A stretch of DNA of 64,000 bases from CAYJLF01 sp964371055 (GTDB lineage Bacteria; Eisenbacteria; RBG-16-71-46; CAIMUX01): the NCBI GenBank assembly GCA_964371055.1, contig CAYJLF010000011.1:62001-126000 (forward strand), written 5' to 3'. The position numbers and the translations under genes are program-made. This document shows positions 1-8,646 of this stretch, one piece after another. The stretch's first letter is position 1, and each line of letters begins with the position of its first letter. The notes below the pieces were generated by a model. The model was not told the origin of the DNA. It did no database searches and was given only the letters and a program-made list of their open reading frames with translations.

Positions 1-833
1 CAGCTCGCGTCGCCATTGCCCGGGATGATCTCCCCTTCCGGGATCGGACCTCGCTCGAAGGTGAAGCCGACCTCCTCGAGATGGGAGATCGACTCGGCGA
101 CATCCTCCCGGGCCACGTCCAGGTTCACGCTGACGTGGTCGATCCCCGCTTCCTGGATGGCGGCGTAGACCTGATCGTAGCCGACGACGCCGCGTCCGCA
201 GGCGATGTGATCGTCTTCCATCCCCTCATTGTCGTGGCAGGAGAGCGAGATGATCCGTTCCTTGAATCCGTGGATCCACTCCTCCGGAGCCATGCGTGAG
301 AAACAGGCGGCGCGGCCGAGATCGACGCTGATGCGCAACCAGGGCGAGGCGATCTCGTCCACCACCTCGGCGAGGAGGGACGCGTCGGGCTCGTAGGCAT
401 TCTCGATCGCCAGGACGATCTCCTCGTCTTCCGCGATCGACACCAGATCCCGCAGCGAACCGATGAGCCTTTCCTTCCACTCGGGAACGTGCGCGGGGCG
501 AACGTGATTGGAGAAGCCGCTGTAGAGAATCGCCACCTTGCACTTCAGCAGGGTGCCGATCTCCATCCCCTCCATGATCACCTCCCGGGAGTAGGCCATG
601 ACCCGGGGATCGGGACAGGAGAGGTGCAGGCCGTGGTGCGGAAGGTGGCAAAACGCCGTGATCTCACGATCCGCGAGATCCTCGGCCAGGCGCTCGAGGT
701 CCCGGGGATGGACTTCGCGGTTGTACTCGGCGTCGGTGAGTCGGACGTCGACGTTGAAGCGGTTCTCCTGAAAGTAGTCGAGGCTGTCGCGCAAGGTGCG
801 CAGAGGCTCGCTCTTCATCAAACGGAATTTCAA
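1..833 (-). CDS. Sugar phosphate isomerase/epimerase-like TIM barrel protein, C-terminus cut by window edge
   Basis: Reading the minus strand gives an open frame of at least 277 residues that runs off the left edge. It looks like the xylose isomerase-like TIM barrel family (AP endonuclease 2 type). Metal-ligand strands are visible: AIENAYEPD, ISVDLGRAA, ISLSCHDNEGMEDDHIACGRG and a late VSVNLD strand. I prefer a TTG start at 833-831: it overlaps the TGA of the upstream thioesterase gene (TTGA) and follows a GGGAGGGAGG ribosome site. The alternative is the ATG at 818. It is the last visible gene of the etfB-etfA-thioesterase operon. The substrate cannot be told; the family includes epimerases, isomerases and endonuclease IV-like enzymes. 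The missing C-terminus lies left of base 1. Confidence 0.8.
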   Translation of the reverse strand, partial: MKFRLMKSEPLRTLRDSLDYFQENRFNVDVRLTDAEYNREVHPRDLERLAEDLADREITAFCHLPHHGLHLSCPDPRVMAYSREVIMEGMEIGTLLKCKVAILYSGFSNHVRPAHVPEWKERLIGSLRDLVSIAEDEEIVLAIENAYEPDASLLAEVVDEIASPWLRISVDLGRAACFSRMAPEEWIHGFKERIISLSCHDNEGMEDDHIACGRGVVGYDQVYAAIQEAGIDHVSVNLDVAREDVAESISHLEEVGFTFERGPIPEGEIIPGNGDAS

Positions 834-1399
834 CTCCGTCCTCCCTCCCTGTTCCGACCCTCCGGGCCGGACAGCTCTCCCTCTGACGCCACATGACGAC
901 CGGCCGCTTCGCGCAGCCGGCGCGTCCGTTCGGCTCGCTCGCGCAGCCGGATCGCGCGCCGCTCCTCCGCCTCTCGGTAGCGGCGATGCTCATCCTCGGT
1001 CCCGGGCCGCAGAGGCGGCACCGGGGCCGGGTGACCGCTCGGCCCCAGCGCCACGAAGGTCGCGTAGGCCGAAGCGGTGTGCAGCCGATCACCCGTATTC
1101 AGATCCTCGGACAGTACCTTGATCCCCACTTCCATGCTCGTGTGGGCCGCGTGGTTGACCGAGGCCATGACGATCACGATCTGCCCCACGCGCACCGGGT
1201 GGATGAAGTCCACCCGATCCATCGACGCGGTTACGACCGGCCTGCGGCAGTGCCGGTGCGCCGCGATCGCGGCCGCGATGTCCATCAGGTGCATCACCTT
1301 GCCGCCCAGGATGTTCCCGAGCGGATTGGCGTCGTTGGGCAGAACCAGCTCCACCATCTCCACGCGAGACTCGGCCACCGGTCGAGGCAGTTGTGGCAT
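830..1399 (-). CDS. Acyl-CoA thioesterase, hotdog fold
   Basis: A 189-residue protein of the acyl-CoA hydrolase (YciA/BACH) family, which cleaves acyl-CoA thioesters in the cytoplasm. The family signature is clear near the N-terminus: N-P-L-G-N-I-L-G-G-K-V-M-H-L-M-D followed by AAAIAAHRHC, containing the usual catalytic Asp. A strand VDFIHPVRVGQIV follows. After about residue 130 there is an Arg/Glu-rich charged tail with no recognisable domain. The ATG at 1399 has GGAGGGGA upstream; an in-frame GTG at 1417 would add six residues. It sits between etfA and the TIM barrel gene, fitting a role in acyl-CoA or amino acid catabolism linked to ETF. Confidence 0.9.
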   Translation of the reverse strand: MPQLPRPVAESRVEMVELVLPNDANPLGNILGGKVMHLMDIAAAIAAHRHCRRPVVTASMDRVDFIHPVRVGQIVIVMASVNHAAHTSMEVGIKVLSEDLNTGDRLHTASAYATFVALGPSGHPAPVPPLRPGTEDEHRRYREAEERRAIRLRERAERTRRLREAAGRHVASEGELSGPEGRNREGGRS

Positions 1400-1418
1400 C
1401 GTGCTGGTCCCCTCCACC

Positions 1419-2390
1419 TCAGGAAGCCTTGGCCTGCCGGATATGTTCGGTCAGGATCGGCAGCACCTCGAACAGGTCACCCACGATCCCGTACTGGGCG
1501 GCCTTGAAGATCGGAGCATCAGGGTCTTTGTTGATCGCCACGATGCATCCGGAGGTTCGCATGCCCGCCAGGTGCTGGATCGCGCCCGAGATCCCGCATG
1601 CGATGTAGAGCTTGGGGCTCACCGTCACGCCGGTCTGTCCGACCTGGTGATGGTGATCGATCCAACCGGCGTCGACCACCGCCCGCGATGCGCCGACCGC
1701 TCCGCCGAGCGCGTGGGCGAGATCCTCGACCAGCGCGAAGTTCTTCGGGTCCTGCAGGCCACGTCCGCCGGAGACGACGATCTCGGCCTCGGCCAGGTCG
1801 ACGACTTCGCCCGATGCCTTGTGAACGCCGATCAGGCGGAACCGCCCGTCCGGCGTCGCCGCCACCGGCAGCTTGTCCACCTGCGCCGCTCCGGAGACCG
1901 CGGCCGGGAGGTGTGCGCCGGGGCGGACCGTGGCGACGACCGGTCGCCCGGCCGCCTTCCAGGTCCCGAAGGCCTTTCCGCCGTACATCGATTTCCGCCC
2001 AACCCAGGCCCCATCCGCATGTTCGAGGGTGAGGCACTCCGTGAGCAGCCCCCAGCCTCCGCGCACGGCCAGGGCCGGGGCCAGATCGCGCCCGCACGCG
2101 CTCGCGGGGAGAAGGACCAGCTCGGCCGAGGTCGCGGCGATCGCCGCCTCGATCTGGCGAGCGTAGAGATCGGTCCGGGGCGCCGCGAGACCGGGATCGT
2201 CGGCCAGCCAGACGCGGTTCACGCCGTGACGCGCGACCTCGTCCCCCAGCGCGCCCACTCCATGCCCGATGACGAGGGCGTGGACCTCCCCATCCCCGGC
2301 CAGGTCCCGCGCCAGGCCCAGGATCTCGAGGACGGTCTTCTTCAGCCTACCCTCGCGCACTTCCGCGAAGACCAGAATCGTGCTCGCCAT
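1419..2390 (-). CDS. etfA: Electron transfer flavoprotein alpha subunit
   Basis: 323 residues, the normal ETF-alpha length. ETF is an FAD/AMP heterodimer that takes electrons from acyl-CoA and other dehydrogenases and passes them to the quinone pool. The C-terminal FAD-binding signature is plain: VSPKLYIACGISGAIQHLAG (about residues 255-275) followed by an INKDPDAPIF strand typical of the family. The N-terminal ILVFAEVREGRLKKTVLEIL half is also standard. It follows etfB by 21 bases and is followed by the thioesterase gene after a few bases, so the genes are very likely co-transcribed. No ETF:quinone oxidoreductase gene is visible here. Confidence 0.96.
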   Translation of the reverse strand: MASTILVFAEVREGRLKKTVLEILGLARDLAGDGEVHALVIGHGVGALGDEVARHGVNRVWLADDPGLAAPRTDLYARQIEAAIAATSAELVLLPASACGRDLAPALAVRGGWGLLTECLTLEHADGAWVGRKSMYGGKAFGTWKAAGRPVVATVRPGAHLPAAVSGAAQVDKLPVAATPDGRFRLIGVHKASGEVVDLAEAEIVVSGGRGLQDPKNFALVEDLAHALGGAVGASRAVVDAGWIDHHHQVGQTGVTVSPKLYIACGISGAIQHLAGMRTSGCIVAINKDPDAPIFKAAQYGIVGDLFEVLPILTEHIRQAKAS

Positions 2391-2411
2391 GCTCGTGCTT
2401 CCCTTTCGGTC

Positions 2412-3200
<789 letters not shown>

Positions 3201-3253
3201 TCCGGCCTCCTTCCCGCCGGCGGAACCGAGTCGCGCGTTCTCACCGGAGGATG

Positions 3254-3295
3254 CAAAAACAGAAATACCCCCTCGCGGCACCCGTCGGGCGCCGC
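3254..3295 (-). promoter_or_regulatory. Attenuator-like hairpin in the etfB leader
   Basis: On the minus strand the nine-base arms at 3295-3287 and 3283-3275 (one G-T pair) close a three-base loop. After a seven-base gap comes a T-rich run (TATTTCTGTTTTTG, 3267-3254). It lies between the predicted promoter and the etfB start, so it could be a leader attenuator. It could also be only the terminator of the lipoprotein gene upstream. Confidence 0.4.
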
Positions 3296-3315
3296 GCGTG
3301 GTACTACGGTGCCGA

Positions 3316-3344
3316 ACCGTATCAGACGAGCGGGGCCCGATCAA
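3316..3344 (-). promoter_or_regulatory. Predicted housekeeping promoter of the etf operon
   Basis: Minus strand: TTGATC at 3344-3339, 17-base spacer, TACGGT at 3321-3316. Predicted transcription start is near 3309, giving a leader of about 110 bases before etfB. Read by eye only. Confidence 0.5.
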
Positions 3345-3359
3345 CCCCGCGCCGCCGTC

Positions 3360-4187
3360 TCAATCGGCCGAAAGGATGGAATCTCCGGAGTTCACCGTCG
3401 ACCATCCGACCGGGCGACCGCGCCGGGGCATCCTGCGCTCGCCGTCGTGCCAGCTCCCGATGCCAAGACGCGTGATTTGCAGAGACAGCCCGTCGCGAGG
3501 AGAACGGAGATCGAACCTCTCAGCCAGCCAGAAACCGTTCCAGGCCCTCGGCCGGGCCGCCTCCAGCACCAGGATCGGCTCGCCGGATCGTTCGATCTGG
3601 AGCCCCGCCAGAGTCCGCGTCCGGGTGTCGATGCGGAGGGCTGCACGCCACGGGGTGTCTCGCAGGATTCCGCCCACGGTCCAGATCGCTTCTTCGAGCC
3701 GCCCGGGACCATCCGGTTCGAGGCGTCGCAAGAGGTCCGCCGGATGGATCAACCAAGTGAGAGCCGTGGCCCAGGCAGCCGGGTCGAGTCGCTCCCAGTC
3801 CGGCGCGGAGCGCGGTCCAACCCCGTAGCGGCCCACCTCATGCAGCCAGAGCGCCGCCGAGTCCCGATCGGCGGCCAGGGCGAAGACCGGGCGAAAGGCT
3901 CCCAGTCGAGCGGAGAGAGAGACGGTGTCGGGGCAGACCATCCGCAGCATGCCGTCGAGGTTTCCCGCCGGCTGCTCCGGAATCCGGACCCGAATGCGCA
4001 GCCTGGACTCGAAGGGGGGGGGCGGCGATTGGGCCGCGATCGCCTCGAGCCAGGCTCCGGGCAACTCCGCCGGGCTCACGACCGGCAGCGGAGGCGGGAA
4101 GTTGGCGCATCCGCCGAAGAGCACGGCGGCCGCCAGCAGAGTCGCGGACGCCACGGTGACGACCCGATTCGAAGCCCGTGCCTTCAT
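3360..4187 (-). CDS. Predicted outer-membrane lipoprotein of unknown function
   Basis: 275 residues. The N-terminus is a lipoprotein signal: a short basic region, a hydrophobic stretch and a lipobox L-F-G-G-C with the lipidated Cys at about residue 27. The mature part has strands such as FESRLRIRVRIPE and DGMLRMVCPDTVSLSARLGA, a layout that recalls LolB/DUF4292-type lipoprotein folds, but I cannot assign the family with confidence. The ATG at 4187 has GAGGAG five bases upstream; a GTG lies directly before it. It is divergent from alr. Confidence 0.8.
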   Translation of the reverse strand: MKARASNRVVTVASATLLAAAVLFGGCANFPPPLPVVSPAELPGAWLEAIAAQSPPPPFESRLRIRVRIPEQPAGNLDGMLRMVCPDTVSLSARLGAFRPVFALAADRDSAALWLHEVGRYGVGPRSAPDWERLDPAAWATALTWLIHPADLLRRLEPDGPGRLEEAIWTVGGILRDTPWRAALRIDTRTRTLAGLQIERSGEPILVLEAARPRAWNGFWLAERFDLRSPRDGLSLQITRLGIGSWHDGERRMPRRGRPVGWSTVNSGDSILSAD

Positions 4188-4284
4188 CACCGCTCCTCGG
4201 CCGCGTCATCCGACTCCGCCCGCGGCGATTCTTTCCGCCTTTACAGGGGGGCGCGTCCCGTACCCCATCGACGCTGCCCGCCTA

Positions 4285-4293
4285 TGCTAGAGT
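4285..4293 (+). promoter_or_regulatory. Extended -10 promoter directly before alr
   Basis: TGC-TAGAGT, with the -10 hexamer at 4288-4293 and no convincing -35. The alr ATG begins eight bases after the hexamer, so the predicted transcript would start at or next to the start codon (leaderless). Confidence 0.4.
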
Positions 4294-4301
4294 CTGCCCT
4301 C

Positions 4302-5507
4302 ATGGACGATGCACGCAATCGGCTTCTCACCTGGTGCGAGATCGACCTCGAGGCCATCCGGGCCAACCTCGCAACCTTCCGGGGCCTGCTCCCCCCCGGG
4401 ACCGAACTCCTTTTCGTCGTCAAGGCAAACGCCTACGGACACGGACTGGCGCTCCTGGCAGGTCAGGCGGCCACCCTGGGCGCCGAGTGGCTCGGCGTCC
4501 ATCAGCTGGACGAAGCGGCCACCGCGCGGACCGCAGGATGGAACGGTCCCCTTCTCGTCATGGGTTACACGCCCCGGCGCCGGCTGTCCGAGGCGGCCCA
4601 ACTCGATCTCGACCTCACCGTCTACGACGAGGCGACGGTCGGTCTCCTCGATCAACTCGGCCGCGCGGCCGCCCGCCCCATCCGATGCCACCTCAAGGTC
4701 GAGACCGGAACCTACCGCCAGGGGGTCGACGAAGACCAGCTGCCGGCGTTCCTCGACCATTTCGATCGCTCCCCGGGGACCCGACTCGCCGGTCTCTCGA
4801 TGCACTTCGCCAACATCGAGGACACCACCGATCACTCCTACGCCCGGGAGCAACTCGCGCGCTTTGCATCCATGGTCGAACGGGTCCGCGCGCGCGGCTT
4901 CCCGATCCGGGCCCATGCGGCCTGCAGCGCCGCGGTGCTGGTCTTTCCCGACGATACCGGATTCGCGCTCGCCCGCGTAGGGATCGGCGCCTACGGTGTC
5001 TGGCCTTCGCGCGAGACGTTGGCCTCGACCTCGGCCCGCGCCGGCACACCGGTGCGCCTGCGGCCGGCACTCAGCTGGAAAACCAGGGTGGCCCAGGTCA
5101 AGTGGATCCCGGCCGGCGCGCCGGTTGGTTACGGCGGGACCCATCGCACGACGCGCCGGACCCGCCTGGTGGTGCTGCCGATCGGCTACTCGGACGGCTA
5201 CGATCGGCGGCTCTCCAATCTGGCGCACGTCCTGATCCGGGGCGCCCGGGCAAGGGTTCTCGGCCGCGTCTGCATGAACATGCTGATGGTGGACGCGACC
5301 GATATCCCCGGGGTGGAGGTGGAGGACGAAGTGGTTCTGCTCGGCTGTCAGGGAGGCGAGGAGATCCGTGCCTCCGACCTGGCCGCCATCGCCCAGACGA
5401 TCCCCTATGAGATCCTGAGCCGGCTCTCGCCCGGAATCACCCGGCAGACCGTCGATCGGCGAGAGGCCGTCGACCGGCAAAAGGCGGTCGACCGACAAGA
5501 TTCGTAG
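4302..5507 (+). CDS. alr: Alanine racemase
   Basis: 401 residues. PLP-dependent enzyme that makes D-alanine for peptidoglycan. The PLP-lysine motif VVKANAYGHG puts the Schiff-base Lys at about residue 41. The catalytic Tyr of the second half is in PVGYGGTH (about residue 277), followed by VLPIGYSDGYDRR and RVLGRVCMNMLMVDAT, all family hallmarks. I chose the ATG at 4302; an ATG at 4284 would overlap the apparent -10 element. The C-terminus carries an odd tail with three copies of a VDR-Q/R unit (QTVDRREAVDRQKAVDRQDS), not part of the usual fold. It converges with the gene at 5515, leaving seven bases between stops. Confidence 0.95.
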   Translation: MDDARNRLLTWCEIDLEAIRANLATFRGLLPPGTELLFVVKANAYGHGLALLAGQAATLGAEWLGVHQLDEAATARTAGWNGPLLVMGYTPRRRLSEAAQLDLDLTVYDEATVGLLDQLGRAAARPIRCHLKVETGTYRQGVDEDQLPAFLDHFDRSPGTRLAGLSMHFANIEDTTDHSYAREQLARFASMVERVRARGFPIRAHAACSAAVLVFPDDTGFALARVGIGAYGVWPSRETLASTSARAGTPVRLRPALSWKTRVAQVKWIPAGAPVGYGGTHRTTRRTRLVVLPIGYSDGYDRRLSNLAHVLIRGARARVLGRVCMNMLMVDATDIPGVEVEDEVVLLGCQGGEEIRASDLAAIAQTIPYEILSRLSPGITRQTVDRREAVDRQKAVDRQDS

Positions 5508-5514
5508 CCGCCGG

Positions 5515-5955
5515 TCAGCGCACCGTGGCTCCCGGCGGAAGCTCGCGATCGGGCTGCAGCAGCGACACGACCTCGCCGTCAGAGGCGGCGAGGAGCATCC
5601 CGCGCGACTCCTCACCCCGCAGGCGGGCGGGCTTGAGGTTGACCACCACGACGATCGAACGCCCCACCAGATCTTCCGGCCGATAGTGGGCCGCGATCCC
5701 GGCCACGATCTGCCGCTCCTCTCCCCCCACATCGACCCTGAGGCGGAGGAGCCGATCGGCACGCGGATGCAGGTCCGCGGCCACGACGCGGGCGACGCGA
5801 AGCTGCCAGCGCGCGAACTCGTCGAACGGCAGGAGTTCGACCGGCGCTTCCGTCAACCCCTGCGGCTCTGTCTCGGAGGGAGTTCCCGGCGGGTCCGCCG
5901 GCGGCGGTCCGGCGGGCAGGTCCGGACTCCTCTGCTCTTCGGTCTCTTCCGTCAT
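5515..5955 (-). CDS. Stand-alone tRNA-binding domain protein, MetRS C-terminal type
   Basis: 146 residues. The first 45 or so are Pro/Glu/Thr-rich and probably disordered. The rest is an EMAP-II-like OB fold as in the C-terminus of methionyl-tRNA synthetase or CsaA: FARWQLRVARVVAADLHPRA, RLRVDVGGEERQIVAGIA, VVVVNLKPARLRGEESRGML. In MetRS this domain dimerises the enzyme and binds tRNA. Here it is encoded alone, so it may act in trans with a MetRS encoded elsewhere; that is inference. The ATG at 5955 has GGAGGT eight bases upstream. The open frame extends further upstream but would cross the promoter region. Confidence 0.85.
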   Translation of the reverse strand: MTEETEEQRSPDLPAGPPPADPPGTPSETEPQGLTEAPVELLPFDEFARWQLRVARVVAADLHPRADRLLRLRVDVGGEERQIVAGIAAHYRPEDLVGRSIVVVVNLKPARLRGEESRGMLLAASDGEVVSLLQPDRELPPGATVR

Positions 5956-5992
5956 ACCAACGCACCTCCAGGTTCGTGACGAACGTCTGGTG

Positions 5993-6021
5993 ACTCTAAC
6001 CGGCGCGCGTCGTTTCGCCAA
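5993..6021 (-). promoter_or_regulatory. Predicted promoter for the tRNA-binding protein gene
   Basis: Minus strand TTGGCG (6021-6016), 17-base spacer, TAGAGT (5998-5993). It lies back to back with the plus-strand promoter at 6051-6079. Confidence 0.5.
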
Positions 6022-6050
6022 GAGCGGGAACGGGAACAGAGCCTCCGGGT

Positions 6051-6079
6051 TTGACACTCCGACGGACGCTCCGTATAGT
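6051..6079 (+). promoter_or_regulatory. Near-consensus sigma-70 type promoter
   Basis: TTGACA at 6051-6056, exactly 17 bases, TATAGT at 6074-6079. Drives the FlgD-domain protein and probably the PorV-like gene after it. Best promoter match in the window. Confidence 0.7.
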
Positions 6080-6124
6080 CCGCCCACGACGTCGACCCCG
6101 GTCCCGGAGGCAACCTGCCCGACC

Positions 6125-7519
6125 ATGAGATCGATCCAACGTCCAGATCGCATCACCCGAGTCGCCCTCCTCGGCGTCCTGATTTTCGCGATCGGGAGCG
6201 GCCTGGCATCGACTCCGGCCGCATCCGTCACGGTGGCCCTGCGGGACTACTGGTTCGTCACTCCGGACACTCTCTCCGACGGATCTCTCCGCCCCCTGAC
6301 GCGTAACGACACGGTGGAGATCCTCACCCTCTGGGAGGTCCCGGAGGACACGGCTGCCGCCGACAGCCTCGAGGTGACCGCGGACTTCTCCCGCCTCGAT
6401 CCAGCCGATCCCGCCGGCGGACTCGTCCGGGGACGCCCACGCCCGGGGGGATTCTACGCCCTCACCTACACTCTGCCAGGGGTCGCGACCCGCTCGGACT
6501 CGAGCCATATCCCGATTCCGCTCACGGCTCGCCTCGGCGGGGACGACCCCGTGGTCGACCGGCGCATCGAGGTCTGCCTCTCGAATCACCCTCCTGTCCA
6601 CGTCGCGTCGCGGATCGTGCGGCCGAAGGATCGTCCCTACCGCACTGGCGACTCCCTCACCGTGGAAACGATCTGGCGCGCCGCGGATGGGCTCCTGATG
6701 GACCGAGCGCGGCTGGACCTGAGCTCCATCCTGATCGACCCGGACGGGCTCGAACCCAAGATCGAAAGGCCGGGAGAAGAGGCCGACGGGATCTTCATCC
6801 TGCGCTATCGGCTTCCCCTCAGCGCGGAAGCGTTTCTGCCCGGCGGATCGGAGAAAAGGATCTCGGTCCTCGGCTACGACCGCGGTTGCGGCGTTTCGAC
6901 CGAGGACGCTTTCCGGATCGCCTTCGACGTGACCCCTCCAGCCGACGACGGCCTCGCGCTCGACCCGCTCCCCACCGTCGTGACCGAGGACTCGGTCGAA
7001 GTCTCCGGCCGGGCCGACGGCTGCCGCTTCGTCCTCATCTATCGCAACCGCTTCGCTCTCGAAGTCACGGACGTCGATTCTTTGACCTCCCGCTTCGGCG
7101 CGGTGATCCCACTTCTGCGCGGGGAGAACGAGATCCAGATCCGAGGCGAGGACCAGGCCGGGAATGGCACCGCGCTCCACCCGAGCCCCGCCTTCATCGT
7201 GACGCGCCTCGATCGTGCGGCGCTGACGATTGCACAGCCCTACAGCCGCCGTGATCTCTCCCGCGGATCCGATGACATCGTCCTCCGGGACCCCGCCGGG
7301 ATGCGAGGAGTCCGGATGCGGATCTTCAATCTCGAGGGAGACTGCCTCTGGGAGGAGAGGGGGGCGACCGACGTGCGCGAGGAGTTGATCTTCCATTGGC
7401 CGGGGCGGGACCAGGCCGGCGAGCGGGCGCCCCAGGGGTACTACCTGGTCCGCGCCGAGTGGACGAGCGGCTCCGGACGCTCCGAGTCGCGCACGGCCGG
7501 GCTCTTTCTCAAGGATTGA
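6125..7519 (+). CDS. Secreted multi-domain protein with C-terminal FlgD-like Ig domain
   Basis: 464 residues starting at the ATG at 6125, about 40 bases after the predicted transcription start. The N-terminus is a signal peptide (RVALLGVLIFAIGSGLASTPAA). The body consists of beta-rich, Ig-like modules with no catalytic motif I recognise. The last 80 residues fit the FlgD Ig-like fold used as a C-terminal sorting-like domain in FCB-type bacteria: VRMRIFNLEGDCLWEE, then WPGRDQAGERAPQGYYLVRA. Five bases later comes the PorV-like barrel gene, so the two are likely exported or assembled together. The precise role is unknown. Confidence 0.75.
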   Translation: MRSIQRPDRITRVALLGVLIFAIGSGLASTPAASVTVALRDYWFVTPDTLSDGSLRPLTRNDTVEILTLWEVPEDTAAADSLEVTADFSRLDPADPAGGLVRGRPRPGGFYALTYTLPGVATRSDSSHIPIPLTARLGGDDPVVDRRIEVCLSNHPPVHVASRIVRPKDRPYRTGDSLTVETIWRAADGLLMDRARLDLSSILIDPDGLEPKIERPGEEADGIFILRYRLPLSAEAFLPGGSEKRISVLGYDRGCGVSTEDAFRIAFDVTPPADDGLALDPLPTVVTEDSVEVSGRADGCRFVLIYRNRFALEVTDVDSLTSRFGAVIPLLRGENEIQIRGEDQAGNGTALHPSPAFIVTRLDRAALTIAQPYSRRDLSRGSDDIVLRDPAGMRGVRMRIFNLEGDCLWEERGATDVREELIFHWPGRDQAGERAPQGYYLVRAEWTSGSGRSESRTAGLFLKD

Positions 7520-7524
7520 CCGGC

Positions 7525-8493
7525 ATGCGACGTTTCCTCCTCCTCATGGTCCTCGGCGGTCTGGCGCTGGCGTTCGGCCCCTCGCTCGCCGCGGGTCCGG
7601 TGACCGGCGGCTTTCCGCGCCTCGACGGCAGCGCGCGGGGCACCGCCCTGGGGGGAAACCTCGTCGCGCTGGCCGAGGGCGCCGACGCGATCTCCTGGAA
7701 CGCCGCCGGCCTTTTGAGCGTCTCGCGCCGCGAGATCTCCCTTACCTATGCGGACCTCTTCGGGCTCGGGCTGGTCACGCAGAGCGGAGTCCAGTTCGCC
7801 TGGCCCCGGCTGCGCCGGGAAATCGAGTGGAAGGATGGACGGATCGAGCGCCGACCGCTCCCCCCGCCGGCGGATCGAGCGCTCGGACTGACGATGCACG
7901 GACTGCGCGGCGAACTGGGCAGCGATCATTACGTCGAACTCCAGGGAGGTGTCGCCCTCGCCTGGAGCCTGCCGGCCGGCGCCCGCACGGGGGTCTGCTA
8001 CCGCTTCCTCTCCTCGCAGAGCGGGTTCCGCAGCACCGGCGGGACGGGCCATGCGATCGACGTCGGGTTGCAGCGGGACCTCGGGCCGATCCGGATCGGG
8101 CTTGCCGCGGCCAACCTGATCTCGACGACGAACTGGAAGGGGGATCCGGGAGGAACGTCGGCGGGGAACCTCAGCGAACCTCTGGCCGAGCGGTGGAGCG
8201 CCGGCCTCGCGTGGAGCGCCCGGTCGTGGCCGGTCAGCGTCGCGGTCCAGGGCGACTGGACCGGCGCCGGCTTCGCCGCACTCCAGCGTGGGGCGGGCAC
8301 CGAGTGGCATGTGCATCCACTCCTGGCGCTGCGCGGAGGATTCCGCCAGCGGCAGGACATACTGGGCTGGCGAGGCGACTGGGGTGCGGGGGCCGGTCTC
8401 CGGGTCGGAGGGTACCGGCTCGACTACGCCTGGCAATCCAACGATCACTCCCTGGGCGAGACCCATCGTTGGACCCTCGGGGCCACGCTCTAG
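7525..8493 (+). CDS. PorV/PorQ-like outer-membrane beta-barrel protein
   Basis: 322 residues with a signal peptide (MRRFLLLMVLGGLALAFGPS). The segment after cleavage has the pattern seen in PorV/PorQ and UPF0164 proteins: GSARGTALGGNLVALAEGAD, then ISWNAAGLLSVSRREISLTY. Alternating beta strands continue to a C-terminal WTLGATL. PorV-type barrels act as shuttles in type IX secretion in Bacteroidetes; whether this phylum uses that route is not shown here. It follows the FlgD-domain gene by five bases, overlapping its likely ribosome site AAGGA. Confidence 0.75.
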   Translation: MRRFLLLMVLGGLALAFGPSLAAGPVTGGFPRLDGSARGTALGGNLVALAEGADAISWNAAGLLSVSRREISLTYADLFGLGLVTQSGVQFAWPRLRREIEWKDGRIERRPLPPPADRALGLTMHGLRGELGSDHYVELQGGVALAWSLPAGARTGVCYRFLSSQSGFRSTGGTGHAIDVGLQRDLGPIRIGLAAANLISTTNWKGDPGGTSAGNLSEPLAERWSAGLAWSARSWPVSVAVQGDWTGAGFAALQRGAGTEWHVHPLLALRGGFRQRQDILGWRGDWGAGAGLRVGGYRLDYAWQSNDHSLGETHRWTLGATL

Positions 8494-8495
8494 CC

Positions 8496-8524
8496 TTGCC
8501 CGCCGGCGGTTCCTCGCCTATAGT
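8496..8524 (+). promoter_or_regulatory. Predicted speA promoter
   Basis: TTGCCC at 8496-8501, 17-base spacer, TATAGT at 8519-8524. The leader to speA is about 115 bases and contains a six-base hairpin (CGCCGG ... CCGGCG) of unknown meaning. Confidence 0.55.
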
Positions 8525-8646
8525 GCTCGCTCGTCCGAGTCCATCGGCATCCCGTTGCGCCCCGCCGGACCTGGAGTTCGCCCGGCGGACAGCCTGAGGA
8601 CCCTCACCGGCCGCCCGGAGCCTGCTTACGACCGGGAGAGAGACAG

